A DNA stretch of 60,880 bases from Catenulispora rubra (lineage in GTDB: Bacteria; Actinomycetota; Actinomycetes; Streptomycetales; Catenulisporaceae), in contig NZ_JAACYW010000036.1 in assembly GCF_015356825.1 (NCBI RefSeq), positions 1 through 60,880 of the forward strand, in the 5' to 3' direction. Positions 34,819 through 42,140 of this stretch are shown piece after piece (position 1 is the stretch's first letter; the number at the start of each line of letters is the position of its first letter). The notes under the pieces are model-generated. The model did not search any database and was not told the origin of the DNA. It saw only the letters and a program-made list of their open reading frames with translations. The translations under genes were made by a program, and so were the position numbers.

Positions 34819-35391
34819 GTGGCCGGACGCACCGACCCGCGCGTCAGCCGCACGACCGAGGCCCTGACCAGCGCGATCGTGGAGCTGGCGGGGGAGCGCC
34901 CGGTTTCGCGCGTCACGGTCGCGGAGCTGGCCGAGCGGGCCGGGGTGACGCGCGCGACCTTCTACAACCGCTACGCCAGCCCTCTCGACCTCCTTGTTCA
35001 GGTTCTGTATGGGGATCTTGAACTGGGTCATGCGAGGGAAGGTGAGTTGCGTGCCGAGGGCGGCCATACGGCCGCAGAGTTGCTGCGCATGTCGGTCGCC
35101 GAGGTCGCAGAGCACGTCGAGCGCTTCCGCCCGATCTATCAGCATGCGCTCAACGATCCGGCCGACCACGGCGTCTACGCGGCACTGGTCCGCCACTTCA
35201 TCGACTACGCACTCGACTTCATGCAGCGCTCGACGCACCCTGACGCCCCACGCGCCAACCACGGCATCGTCGCGTCCTTCGTGGCGCATGGATTCGCGGG
35301 CGCGATCGAGGCGTGGCTTGCTGATGATGACGCGACTCGGGACGACCTGGTGGATGCTGCGGTGGCGTGTGCGCCGGTGTGGTGGAGCTGA
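34819..35391 (+). CDS. TetR-family transcriptional regulator
   Basis: The 190-residue protein has the TetR HTH (TEALTSAIVELAGERPVSRV, then TVAELAERAGVTRATFYNRY) followed by an all-helical ligand domain. It is divergent from the SnoaL-like gene. The spacer contains CTAT-N11-ATAG around TTGACACATGT, a possible operator and promoter. The GTG start at 34819 has only a distant GGGGAG. Confidence 0.87.
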   Translation: MAGRTDPRVSRTTEALTSAIVELAGERPVSRVTVAELAERAGVTRATFYNRYASPLDLLVQVLYGDLELGHAREGELRAEGGHTAAELLRMSVAEVAEHVERFRPIYQHALNDPADHGVYAALVRHFIDYALDFMQRSTHPDAPRANHGIVASFVAHGFAGAIEAWLADDDATRDDLVDAAVACAPVWWS

Positions 35392-35409
35392 CGGCTGTGG
35401 AGTTGAGGG

Positions 35410-36297
35410 CTAAAGGGGCTTGATCATGATGGCGTGGCCGTCGCGGCGGGAGGCGATGATGCGGCGGCCGGGAGTGAGGTCGGAGGTGAGGAGGTCATCG
35501 AGTGGGATCTGTGCGCCGGTACTGTTGCGGAGCAGCGTCGAGGCGTCGACGCCGAGGGTCATGATGCCGCCGTCCTCGCTCGCGATATGTATCGAAGCGG
35601 CGTCAACAGCGGTGATCCGCCCGACGACCGCTGCTGAAGCTGCCGGATGCTGGAAGCGCACGTCGATCGAAACCCGCACCCCATCAGGAGATCGATTCGG
35701 CAGGCCCGTGTGGGCCAAAGCTTCGTGCATGAGCACTACGTCGCCAGGTTGGTAGTCAGCGCGCAGCCAGGAATCGTCCAGCGGCGGAAGCGACTCAGCA
35801 GGCACGCATCCCCCGCGATGGCTCCCGCGCACCACCGCCAAACCCCCGAGCTCCGCACCGATCGCCATCAGTGGAATCCACGCCGTGGTCATCGCAAAGC
35901 CCGGATTCAGCAACGCGTCCTGATGCGCCTGCGTCGTGCCGCCCGGCGGCATGATCCGGTAGCGCGCCAGCGGGATGAAACCCACCGGCGCGCCGGCGAT
36001 CGCCGCGAAGAACGCCGCGACCGCCGGTACCGCGACCAGACGCTCCCACAGCTGTTGCGAGTTCAGCGCGTCCTGGAGCTCGGTGTCGACCGAAGCCGTC
36101 AAAGGCTTGCCGGCCCACGCCGACGAGGCGTCGAGGAGGCCCTGCTCGACGAGCGTGCGGACAACTTCCTCAGCCGTGGCCCGCACCGCAGCCGCATCGA
36201 GCACGCCCCGAAAGAACAGATACCCCTCGTCCGCGAACAGCGCCCGAAGCCGAACCCGATCCCCGAGCAGCCCGTTCGCCACCCGCATCTCACCCAT
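35410..36297 (-). CDS. Phytanoyl-CoA dioxygenase (PhyH)-family oxygenase
   Basis: The 295-residue protein carries the Fe(II)/2-oxoglutarate facial triad: HQD in GGTTQAHQDALLNPG and the distal His in LMHEALAHTGLPNRS, followed by the 2-oxoglutarate-binding Arg in GVRVSIDVRFQHP. The opening LRALFADEGYLFFRGVLDAA is typical of PhyH proteins. It overlaps the preceding IucC-like fragment by 8 nt and follows the siderophore-interacting protein, so it belongs to the iron operon. It could hydroxylate a siderophore precursor or another small molecule; the substrate is not known. Confidence 0.85.
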   Translation of the reverse strand: MGEMRVANGLLGDRVRLRALFADEGYLFFRGVLDAAAVRATAEEVVRTLVEQGLLDASSAWAGKPLTASVDTELQDALNSQQLWERLVAVPAVAAFFAAIAGAPVGFIPLARYRIMPPGGTTQAHQDALLNPGFAMTTAWIPLMAIGAELGGLAVVRGSHRGGCVPAESLPPLDDSWLRADYQPGDVVLMHEALAHTGLPNRSPDGVRVSIDVRFQHPAASAAVVGRITAVDAASIHIASEDGGIMTLGVDASTLLRNSTGAQIPLDDLLTSDLTPGRRIIASRRDGHAIMIKPL

Positions 36298-36640
36298 CGA
36301 GCGGATCTCGACGGAATCGGGCCACCGGATTCTCCAAAGTCCCGACCAGCTGCAACGCCCCGGACGGATCGTTGAGATCTACCATCTGTTGGTTGTTCCG
36401 CAACTGAAGCCGATTCAGACAGGACAACGCGAAATCTGGCGCGAAAAGGTCGAAGCGCCGAAACTCCGCAAAGGGGCTGTTCGTATGCGCTATTCGGTTC
36501 GCAACGCGGTCGATGCCGTCGGCCATAGTGTGCCGATAGCGATCGAGTGTGCGTTCGTTGAACAGGTGCTTGGCGGCGTCCTCGACGGCGGGGGAGAAGA
36601 TGGCGCGCGCGGTTGCGACGGCCGAGGCCTGGGGGCTCAA
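36290..36640 (-). CDS. Orphan C-terminal fragment of an IucA/IucC siderophore synthetase
   Basis: From TTG 36640, which overlaps the preceding stop as TTGA, the frame codes 116 residues. The last 60 match the C-terminal end of IucA/IucC synthetases: FRRFDLFAPDFALSCLNRLQ, then LRNNQQMVDLNDPSGALQLV and GTLENPVARF. Full synthetases have about 580 residues, so the ATP-binding and catalytic parts are missing. The reading frame is intact, tightly packed and overlaps both neighbours, which argues against simple random decay. It may be a relic, or a retained small domain. I class it as coding with caution. Confidence 0.6.
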   Translation of the reverse strand: MSPQASAVATARAIFSPAVEDAAKHLFNERTLDRYRHTMADGIDRVANRIAHTNSPFAEFRRFDLFAPDFALSCLNRLQLRNNQQMVDLNDPSGALQLVGTLENPVARFRRDPLDG

Positions 36641-37650
36641 CGTCCTTCCCCCACGCTCTGCTCCGCGGCGGCGATCTTCTCGGTCCGCAGATCCTCTTCG
36701 GTGGCTCCGAGGCGCCAATAGCCGGAGAACTCCACGCGCCTGCGGTCGACGCCGCGCTCGCCGACGAGGTGGCGTCGCAGGGTCTTGACCATCCCGGCTT
36801 CGCCGGCGATCCACGCGTAGGGCGCTCCGTCGGGGAACGCCGCACCGCCGATCTCCTCGGTCAGCAACGCGCCGGGGCGGCGCGTCGGATCGCGGACCAG
36901 CCAGGTGATGTCGGCTTCGCCCGGGCTCAGGAGTTCCTGGGTGTCCTTCAGATCCGGGACCTCGATCCAGGCCCGGGCGCGCAGTCCGGCCGGCAGCCAT
37001 TCCAGGATCGCCGCGGCGGCCGGCAATGCGGTCTCGTCGGCGGCGATCAGCACCCAGTCAGCGTCCTGAGGAAGCTGGAAACCGATGCTGCGGTTGTCCT
37101 CGAACGCCGGTCCCAGCAGCACGACCCGGTCGCCCGGCACGGCTTCGGCGGCCCAGCGCGACGCCGGTCCGGCCGGGGTCGCGCTGGAGTTTCCGGTGCC
37201 GTGCAACACGAAATCGACGTCTACCTCGTCGCGTTCCCGGTCCTGCGAGCGAACCGTGTAGGAGCGCATGACGCCCCGCTCGTCGGCCGGCATGGCCCGC
37301 CATTGCGCGAACCAGTCGTCACCGGCGTCGAAGGGCACGATCGGCGCGTCCTGCCCCGGCTGCGGCAGGAAGAGCGAGAAACTCTGGTCCCGGCCGCCGC
37401 TGGCGAAGTCGCGCAGCTGGGCCCCGCCGAAGGTGATCCGGATCATCGAGGGCCCCAGGCGGCGCGTGACCACGACGCGGGCCTGGAAGAAGCGGAACTT
37501 GCCGTGCACGAGCGGGGACGGCGATGGTGCTTCGGCAATCGGCGCCGCTGCCGACGCGACCGAGGAGATGGCCGCGGCCGAGGCCGTGGCGGCCAGCACC
37601 GCGCTCACCGAAGAGGTAGAGGCCGGGTTCACTGAGGAGGTCGAGTTCAT
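36637..37650 (-). CDS. Siderophore-interacting protein (FAD/NAD(P)H ferric-siderophore reductase)
   Basis: ATG 37650 gives 337 residues. A low-complexity Ala/Ser/Val N-terminus of about 55 residues precedes the family core: FFQARVVVTRRLGPSMIRIT, RSYTVRSQDRERDEVDVDFV (FAD-binding RxYTxR), PGDRVVLLGPAFEDN and YAWIAGEAGMVKTLRRHLVG. These enzymes reduce imported ferric siderophore to release iron. The start is 5 nt after the binding-protein stop, so the genes form one iron-regulated operon. The N-terminal extension is unusual for a cytoplasmic ViuB-type enzyme. Confidence 0.9.
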   Translation of the reverse strand: MNSTSSVNPASTSSVSAVLAATASAAAISSVASAAAPIAEAPSPSPLVHGKFRFFQARVVVTRRLGPSMIRITFGGAQLRDFASGGRDQSFSLFLPQPGQDAPIVPFDAGDDWFAQWRAMPADERGVMRSYTVRSQDRERDEVDVDFVLHGTGNSSATPAGPASRWAAEAVPGDRVVLLGPAFEDNRSIGFQLPQDADWVLIAADETALPAAAAILEWLPAGLRARAWIEVPDLKDTQELLSPGEADITWLVRDPTRRPGALLTEEIGGAAFPDGAPYAWIAGEAGMVKTLRRHLVGERGVDRRRVEFSGYWRLGATEEDLRTEKIAAAEQSVGEGR

Positions 37651-37655
37651 AACGA

Positions 37656-38687
37656 TCAGCTCACCTTCTTGCAGGTCTGAATCGCCTTGGCGAGGTTTTC
37701 CAGCAGCGGAGCGGAACCGGTCCAGGAGAAGCGCGGCACCGCGTCCCAGGGCGCGACCTGGCCAGCCTTCACCGCGGGCAGGGCGTTCCACGACGGCTTC
37801 GAGGCCAGCGCCTTCGGCTGCAAGGCGGTGGACCGGCTGTCGAGCAGGATCAGGTCGGCCGCGTACTTGTCGGCGTTCTCCCAGCTCAGGCTTTCGAAGT
37901 AGTCCCCGGTGTCGAGCTTGGTGGGGACGATGAACTCGACGCCGAGCTCGGCGAAGTACATCAGGTCACTGGCGATCTTCGGATTGGACGCGTAGAACAC
38001 GTCGGGGCTGCCGGACGCGGCCAGCACCTTCAGCCCGCCGGCCGCCTTCGCCGCGCTGCGCAGCGTCTCGGATGCGGCCTGGAACCGGGCCTTGCCGTCG
38101 GTGACCTTCTTGGCGCTCAGGTCCGCGCCGAGCGACTGCGCCAGGTCGGCGTAGCGCTGGATCGGGGTCGGCAGCGAGGCCCGGGCCACGTTGATCGCCA
38201 CGCTCGGCGCCAGCTTGGCGATCTGGTCCTTGCTCTCGTTCGGCACGTACCACAGCGCACCGGGTTCATACATGTGCGTGACCAGCAGCTGGGGGTTGAG
38301 CGCGGCATACTTCTCCACGTTGAACTCGCCCCAGGCGTTGCCCAGCACGGTCACCTTGCCGACGTTGAGGTCGCCGGCCTGCGCCGTGGGCTTGCCGTCG
38401 GGCTGCGTCGTCTCCCCGAAGACGCCGACGATCTGCTGGTCCAGGCCGAAGTCGACGAGCGCGGCGGCGGTGCCGGTGAACGCCACGACCCGGGTCGGCG
38501 CGGAGGACAGCTTCACCGTCGTTTTCCGGTCGTCGGTGAAGGACCAGGAGCCGGAGCTGCCGGCCGAGCCCGAAGCAGAGCTCGAACCGCTGCCGCAGGC
38601 CGTGAGCGCCGCAGCGAGGGCGCCACCGCTGACGCCAGCCAGGACGCCACGACGAGATAAAAGGGAAATAGCGGATGAATATGGCAT
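37656..38687 (-). CDS. Ferric-siderophore ABC transporter substrate-binding lipoprotein
   Basis: The 343-residue protein has a signal with twin Arg (LLSRRGVLAGVSGG) and lipobox LTAC, then a FecB/FhuD-like periplasmic-binding domain: PTRVVAFTGTAAALVDFGLD, KYAALNPQLLVTHMYEPGAL and ADLILLDSRS. It captures iron-loaded siderophore and passes it to the divergently coded FecCD permeases. An excellent iron box lies about 50 bp upstream. It is the first gene of the leftward iron operon. Confidence 0.92.
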   Translation of the reverse strand: MPYSSAISLLSRRGVLAGVSGGALAAALTACGSGSSSASGSAGSSGSWSFTDDRKTTVKLSSAPTRVVAFTGTAAALVDFGLDQQIVGVFGETTQPDGKPTAQAGDLNVGKVTVLGNAWGEFNVEKYAALNPQLLVTHMYEPGALWYVPNESKDQIAKLAPSVAINVARASLPTPIQRYADLAQSLGADLSAKKVTDGKARFQAASETLRSAAKAAGGLKVLAASGSPDVFYASNPKIASDLMYFAELGVEFIVPTKLDTGDYFESLSWENADKYAADLILLDSRSTALQPKALASKPSWNALPAVKAGQVAPWDAVPRFSWTGSAPLLENLAKAIQTCKKVS

Positions 38688-38736
38688 AAATGTCGCTTTC
38701 TCAGGATTGAGGGGCGCTTACCCGGCGCCGGTGAAG

Positions 38737-38755
38737 TTAGGTTAGCCTAACCTCA
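38737..38755. promoter_or_regulatory. DtxR/IdeR/DmdR-type iron box between divergent iron operons
   Basis: TTAGGTTAGCCTAACCTCA contains the near-perfect palindrome AGGTTAG-C-CTAACCT and matches the iron-box consensus at about 16 of 19 positions. It is placed to repress both the binding-protein operon (left) and the permease-ATPase operon (right) when iron is sufficient. Confidence 0.9.
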
Positions 38756-38805
38756 TCACTCGCCCAAGGGGGGTCACCTCCGCGTCGTCGATTCGGAGCC
38801 AGGTC

Positions 38806-39864
38806 TTGTCCGCCACCGCGCCACCGCAGGCCCCTGAGGCCGCCGTCCCGATACTTCGCAGGCGTCCACCGGGCCAGCGCGACTTCACCAGGGGCGCCGG
38901 CCTGGCAGCCTCGACCCTGCTGCTGCTCGCAGTGCTCGTGCTCAGCATCTGCCTCGGCGCCAAGTCGCTCTCGCTCGGTGACGTCTGGCAGGGCCTGTCC
39001 GACTCGGGCTCCCCGTACTACACAGTCGTGCACCAGATGCGGTTGCCGCGGACCCTGCTCGGCCTGCTCGTCGGCCTGGCCCTCGGTCTGGCCGGCGCGG
39101 TGATGCAGGCGCTGACCCGCAACCCGCTGGCCGATCCGGGACTGCTCGGCATCAACGCCGGGGCCTCGGCCGCGGTCGTCACCTCCATCTGGCTGTTCGG
39201 GATCGGGACCTTTGACGGCTACGTCTGGTTCGCCCTAGCCGGCGCCGCGATCGCCACCACCGCCGGCTACCTGGTCGGCGGCGGACGCGGGGCGACGCCG
39301 GTCCGGCTGGCGCTGGCCGGGGCCGCGCTGAACGCCACTCTCTTCTCCTATGTCAGCGTCGCGATGCTGCTGGACTCCGCTTCGTTGGAGGCCATGCGGT
39401 TCTGGACCGTCGGCTCGCTGGCCAGCGCGACGCCCTCCACCGTCGTCAGGGTGCTGCCGTTCGCCGCCGTCGGCCTTGTGCTGGCTCTGGCGCTGGCCCG
39501 GCCGCTCAACGCGCTGGCCCTCGGCGAGGACTCGGCGCGCGCCCTGGGCTCGCGGCCCACGGCGGTGCGTGCGGCGGCGATCGTCGCGGTGACGCTGCTG
39601 TGCGGGGCTGCCACCGCCGCATGCGGGCCGATCGTGTTCGTCGGGCTGATGGTGCCGCACGTCGTGCGCACCATTACCGGGCCGGACCTGCGCTGGATGC
39701 TGCCGTACTGCGCGGTGCTCGCGCCGGTGGTGCTGCTCGGCGCGGACGTGCTCGGCCGGATCCTGGCCCGGCCCGGCGAGATCCAGGTCGGCGTGGTCAC
39801 CAGCGTGGTCGGCGGCCCGGTGTTCCTGTACTTCCTGCGGCGCGCGAAGGCGGTGCGGGCATGA
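38806..39864 (+). CDS. FecCD-type iron-siderophore permease 1
   Basis: TTG 38806 with GGAG 7 nt upstream gives 352 residues with eight to ten membrane helices. Family motifs are MRLPRTLLGLLVGLALGLAG, MQALTRNPLADPGLLGINAG, RFWTVGSLASATPSTV and GPIVFVGLMVPHVVRTITGP. It forms the transmembrane channel with the second permease. The ATGA overlap with the next gene indicates translational coupling. Confidence 0.93.
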   Translation: MSATAPPQAPEAAVPILRRRPPGQRDFTRGAGLAASTLLLLAVLVLSICLGAKSLSLGDVWQGLSDSGSPYYTVVHQMRLPRTLLGLLVGLALGLAGAVMQALTRNPLADPGLLGINAGASAAVVTSIWLFGIGTFDGYVWFALAGAAIATTAGYLVGGGRGATPVRLALAGAALNATLFSYVSVAMLLDSASLEAMRFWTVGSLASATPSTVVRVLPFAAVGLVLALALARPLNALALGEDSARALGSRPTAVRAAAIVAVTLLCGAATAACGPIVFVGLMVPHVVRTITGPDLRWMLPYCAVLAPVVLLGADVLGRILARPGEIQVGVVTSVVGGPVFLYFLRRAKAVRA

Positions 39865-40886
39865 GGGTTCTGCGAACCGCCGCCTTCTCGGTGCGCTACC
39901 GGCCCCGGACGCTCACCGCTTCCGCCGCCTGCGCACTGCTCGCGTTCGCGGCCATGGTCGTCACCCTTGGCAGCGGCGACTACAGGATCCCGCCGGGCGA
40001 AGTGCTGCGTACGCTGTTCGGCGGCGGCACGGTGGGCGACCACTTCATTGTCGTCGAGCTGCGGCTGCCGCGCGTGGTGACCGCGTTGCTGGTCGGCGCC
40101 GCGCTCGCGTTGGCCGGCGCGGTGTTCCAGTCGCTGGTCCGCAATCCGTTGGGCAGCCCGGACATGCTCGGCTTCACCGAGGGCGCGGCCACCGGAGCGC
40201 TGGTCGTGGTGGTGGCCGGCGGTAGCAGTCTGGCGCTGGCCTGTGGGGCGGTGATCGGCGGCGTGCTCACCGGTGTCGGGGTCTATGCCCTGGCCTGGCG
40301 CCAAGGCGTGCACGGTTACCGGCTGATCCTGGTCGGCATCGGAGTCTCGGCGATCCTGAGTGGGGTCAACGGGTATCTGATGACGAAGGCGCAGCTGATG
40401 GACGCCGCGCGGGCGATGCTGTGGCTCACCGGAAGCCTGGACGGCCGGGGCTGGAGCGACGTCGCGCCGCTGGCCGTGGCGATGGCCGTGCTCGTACCGG
40501 TGTTGCTGGTCGGGTGCGGCAGGGCGTTGCACGTCGCCGAGATGGGGGACGACGTGGCGCGGGCGCTCGGCGTCCCGGTCGACCGCGCGCGGCTCACGGC
40601 GCTGGCCGCCGCGGTCCTGCTCACCTCGTTCGCCGCGGCGGCGGCCGGACCGGTGGCCTTCGTCGCGCTCACCTCGCCGCAGCTCGCCAAGCGGCTGACC
40701 CGCGCGCCGGGGCCGAACCTGATCCCCTCGATGCTGATGGGAGCGGTGCTCCTGACGTGCGCCGATCTCGTTGCGCAGCATGCCATCTCCGGGCGGCAGC
40801 TGCCGGTCGGGGTGGTCACCGGCGTGCTCGGCGGCGGGTATCTGATCTGGCTGCTGGCGGCCGGGCGCAAGGCGGGGCGGATCTGA
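39861..40886 (+). CDS. FecCD-type iron-siderophore permease 2
   Basis: ATG 39861 overlaps the previous stop. The 341-residue protein has the same fold as permease 1: LRLPRVVTALLVGAALALAG, FQSLVRNPLGSPDMLGFTEG, AMLWLTGSLDGRGW and GPVAFVALTSPQLAKRLTRA. It pairs with permease 1 in a heterodimeric channel driven by the ATPase downstream. Confidence 0.93.
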   Translation: MRVLRTAAFSVRYRPRTLTASAACALLAFAAMVVTLGSGDYRIPPGEVLRTLFGGGTVGDHFIVVELRLPRVVTALLVGAALALAGAVFQSLVRNPLGSPDMLGFTEGAATGALVVVVAGGSSLALACGAVIGGVLTGVGVYALAWRQGVHGYRLILVGIGVSAILSGVNGYLMTKAQLMDAARAMLWLTGSLDGRGWSDVAPLAVAMAVLVPVLLVGCGRALHVAEMGDDVARALGVPVDRARLTALAAAVLLTSFAAAAAGPVAFVALTSPQLAKRLTRAPGPNLIPSMLMGAVLLTCADLVAQHAISGRQLPVGVVTGVLGGGYLIWLLAAGRKAGRI

Positions 40887-40933
40887 CGATGCCGAATTCG
40901 AAGCCGACCACGAACTTCAAGGAGACACGCAGC

Positions 40934-41779
40934 ATGATGACCGAGAACGGTCAGGCGGTGGCGACCACGTCCCGGCTCAGCGGCACCGGCCTGACGCTGG
41001 CCTACGACGGCCGGACCGTCGCCGAGGACCTCTCGGTCGCGATCCCGGACGAGTCCTTCACGGTCATCGTCGGCCCCAACGCCTGCGGCAAGTCGACCCT
41101 TCTCAGGGCCCTGTCGCGACTGCTGAAGCCCAAGGCCGGCAGCGTGGTGCTCGACGGCGCGGACATCGCCTCGATGCCGACCAAGCAGGTCGCCCGGATC
41201 GTCGGCCTGCTGCCGCAGTCCTCGATCGCGCCGGACGGCATCACCGTCGCCGACCTGGTCTCGCGCGGCCGCCACCCGCACCAGGGGCTGCTGCGGCAGT
41301 GGTCGCGCGAGGACGAGCGGATCGTGGCCGGGTCGATGGCCGCGACCGGCGTCACGGACCTGGCCGAGCGCGCCGTCGACGAGCTGTCCGGCGGCCAGCG
41401 CCAGCGGGTGTGGACGGCGATGGTGCTGGCGCAGCAGACGCCGCTGCTGCTGCTCGACGAGCCGACGACGTACCTCGACATCGCGCACCAGATCGAGATC
41501 CTCGACCTGTGCGCACGCCTGCACGAGGAGGAGGGGCGCACGCTGGTGGCCGTGCTGCACGACCTCAACCAGGCCGCGCGCTACGCCACGCACTTGATCG
41601 TGCTCTGCGATGGACGTGTGGCGGCTTCCGGCGCGCCCGAGGAGATCGTGACCGCCGAGTTGGTGGAGTCGGTGTTCGGTCTGCCGTGCCGGGTGATCGA
41701 GGATCCGGAGACCGGGACGCCGCTGGTCGTCCCCGGGGCCCGGCGGACGCGCGCCGCGTCCCCCGACATCTCTCGGTAG
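40934..41779 (+). CDS. Iron-siderophore ABC transporter ATPase
   Basis: The start at ATG 40934 has AAGGAG 9 nt upstream and is preferred over ATG 40889. The 281-residue protein has Walker A GPNACGKST, signature ELSGGQRQRVWTAMVLAQQT, Walker B LLLLDEPTTYLDI and the H-loop VAVLHDLNQAARYA, all typical of the FepC/FecE group. Walker A has Ala at a position usually Gly. It energises the two FecCD permeases. Confidence 0.93.
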   Translation: MMTENGQAVATTSRLSGTGLTLAYDGRTVAEDLSVAIPDESFTVIVGPNACGKSTLLRALSRLLKPKAGSVVLDGADIASMPTKQVARIVGLLPQSSIAPDGITVADLVSRGRHPHQGLLRQWSREDERIVAGSMAATGVTDLAERAVDELSGGQRQRVWTAMVLAQQTPLLLLDEPTTYLDIAHQIEILDLCARLHEEEGRTLVAVLHDLNQAARYATHLIVLCDGRVAASGAPEEIVTAELVESVFGLPCRVIEDPETGTPLVVPGARRTRAASPDISR

Positions 41780-41876
41780 TCCGAAAATATCGGAGGAAAA
41801 AAGGTTCGGACACCGATATGAATGGCCTCAGAAACAATGGCTTTCCGAAGCCTTTCGGACCGTCCATATATCGGAC
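41780..41876. promoter_or_regulatory. TCCGA/TCGGA inverted-repeat cluster upstream of the sulfonate operon
   Basis: TCCGA-AAATA-TCGGA (41780-41794), TCCGAA-GCCT-TTCGGA (41844-41859) and GTCC-ATATATC-GGAC (41863-41877) lie in a locally AT-rich stretch between the iron ATPase and the first leader peptide. The first can also act as a terminator-like hairpin after the ATPase stop. Together they could bind a sulfur-responsive regulator. Confidence 0.5.
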
Positions 41877-41882
41877 AGGAAA

Positions 41883-41911
41883 TAGACGGGAATCCGAGAC
41901 CGTGCCACTCT
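41883..41911 (+). promoter_or_regulatory. Promoter of leader peptide 1 (leaderless)
   Basis: TAGACG (41883-41888), a 17-nt spacer and CACTCT (41906-41911), ending 6 nt before the leader ATG. The same layout precedes leader peptide 2 (TTGACG-N18-CATTCT, 6 nt to ATG). Confidence 0.5.
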
Positions 41912-41917
41912 CTAGCC

Positions 41918-42004
41918 ATGTCCCGCGATGGAGTGGCCCTGGTCGGTCGGCCGTACGTCGACTTCGGACGCCTGTCCAGCACGTGCTGTAGGCGGGCCGT
42001 CTGA
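41918..42004 (+). CDS. Cysteine-type leader peptide 1 upstream of the sulfonate binding-protein gene
   Basis: The 28-residue ORF contains GRPYVDFGRLSSTCCRR. This fits the R-x-(H/Y)-V-D-(L/F)-x-R-x-x-S pattern followed by Cys seen in short leader peptides ahead of actinomycete sulfur-assimilation genes. Two Cys codons (TGC TGT, codons 23-24) lie inside the perfect palindrome CAGCACGTGCTG (41977-41988). A further hairpin, AGGCGG-N10-CCGCCT (41990-42011), is followed by GCGCTTTT and could be an attenuator. Ribosome stalling at the Cys codons when cysteine is scarce would change which hairpin forms. It ends 136 nt before the binding-protein start. Confidence 0.7.
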   Translation: MSRDGVALVGRPYVDFGRLSSTCCRRAV

Positions 42005-42140
42005 TCCGCCTGCGCTTTTCGCGGCCCGGTTCACGCCTGTCCTGGCGCTGAACAGCCACCTTCTTTCTTTCCTCAATTCGAGCGGCTGCGCCAAGCCGCC
42101 CGCCGGTGTGCCCGGCGATCCTTTCGGGAGCCTTCCTGTG

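Noticed and set aside
41780..42140. A SAM-type riboswitch ahead of the sulfonate operon
   Set aside because: I could not find the conserved core of known actinobacterial SAM riboswitches. A leader peptide with Cys codons explains the long spacer better. A covariance-model search could still change this.
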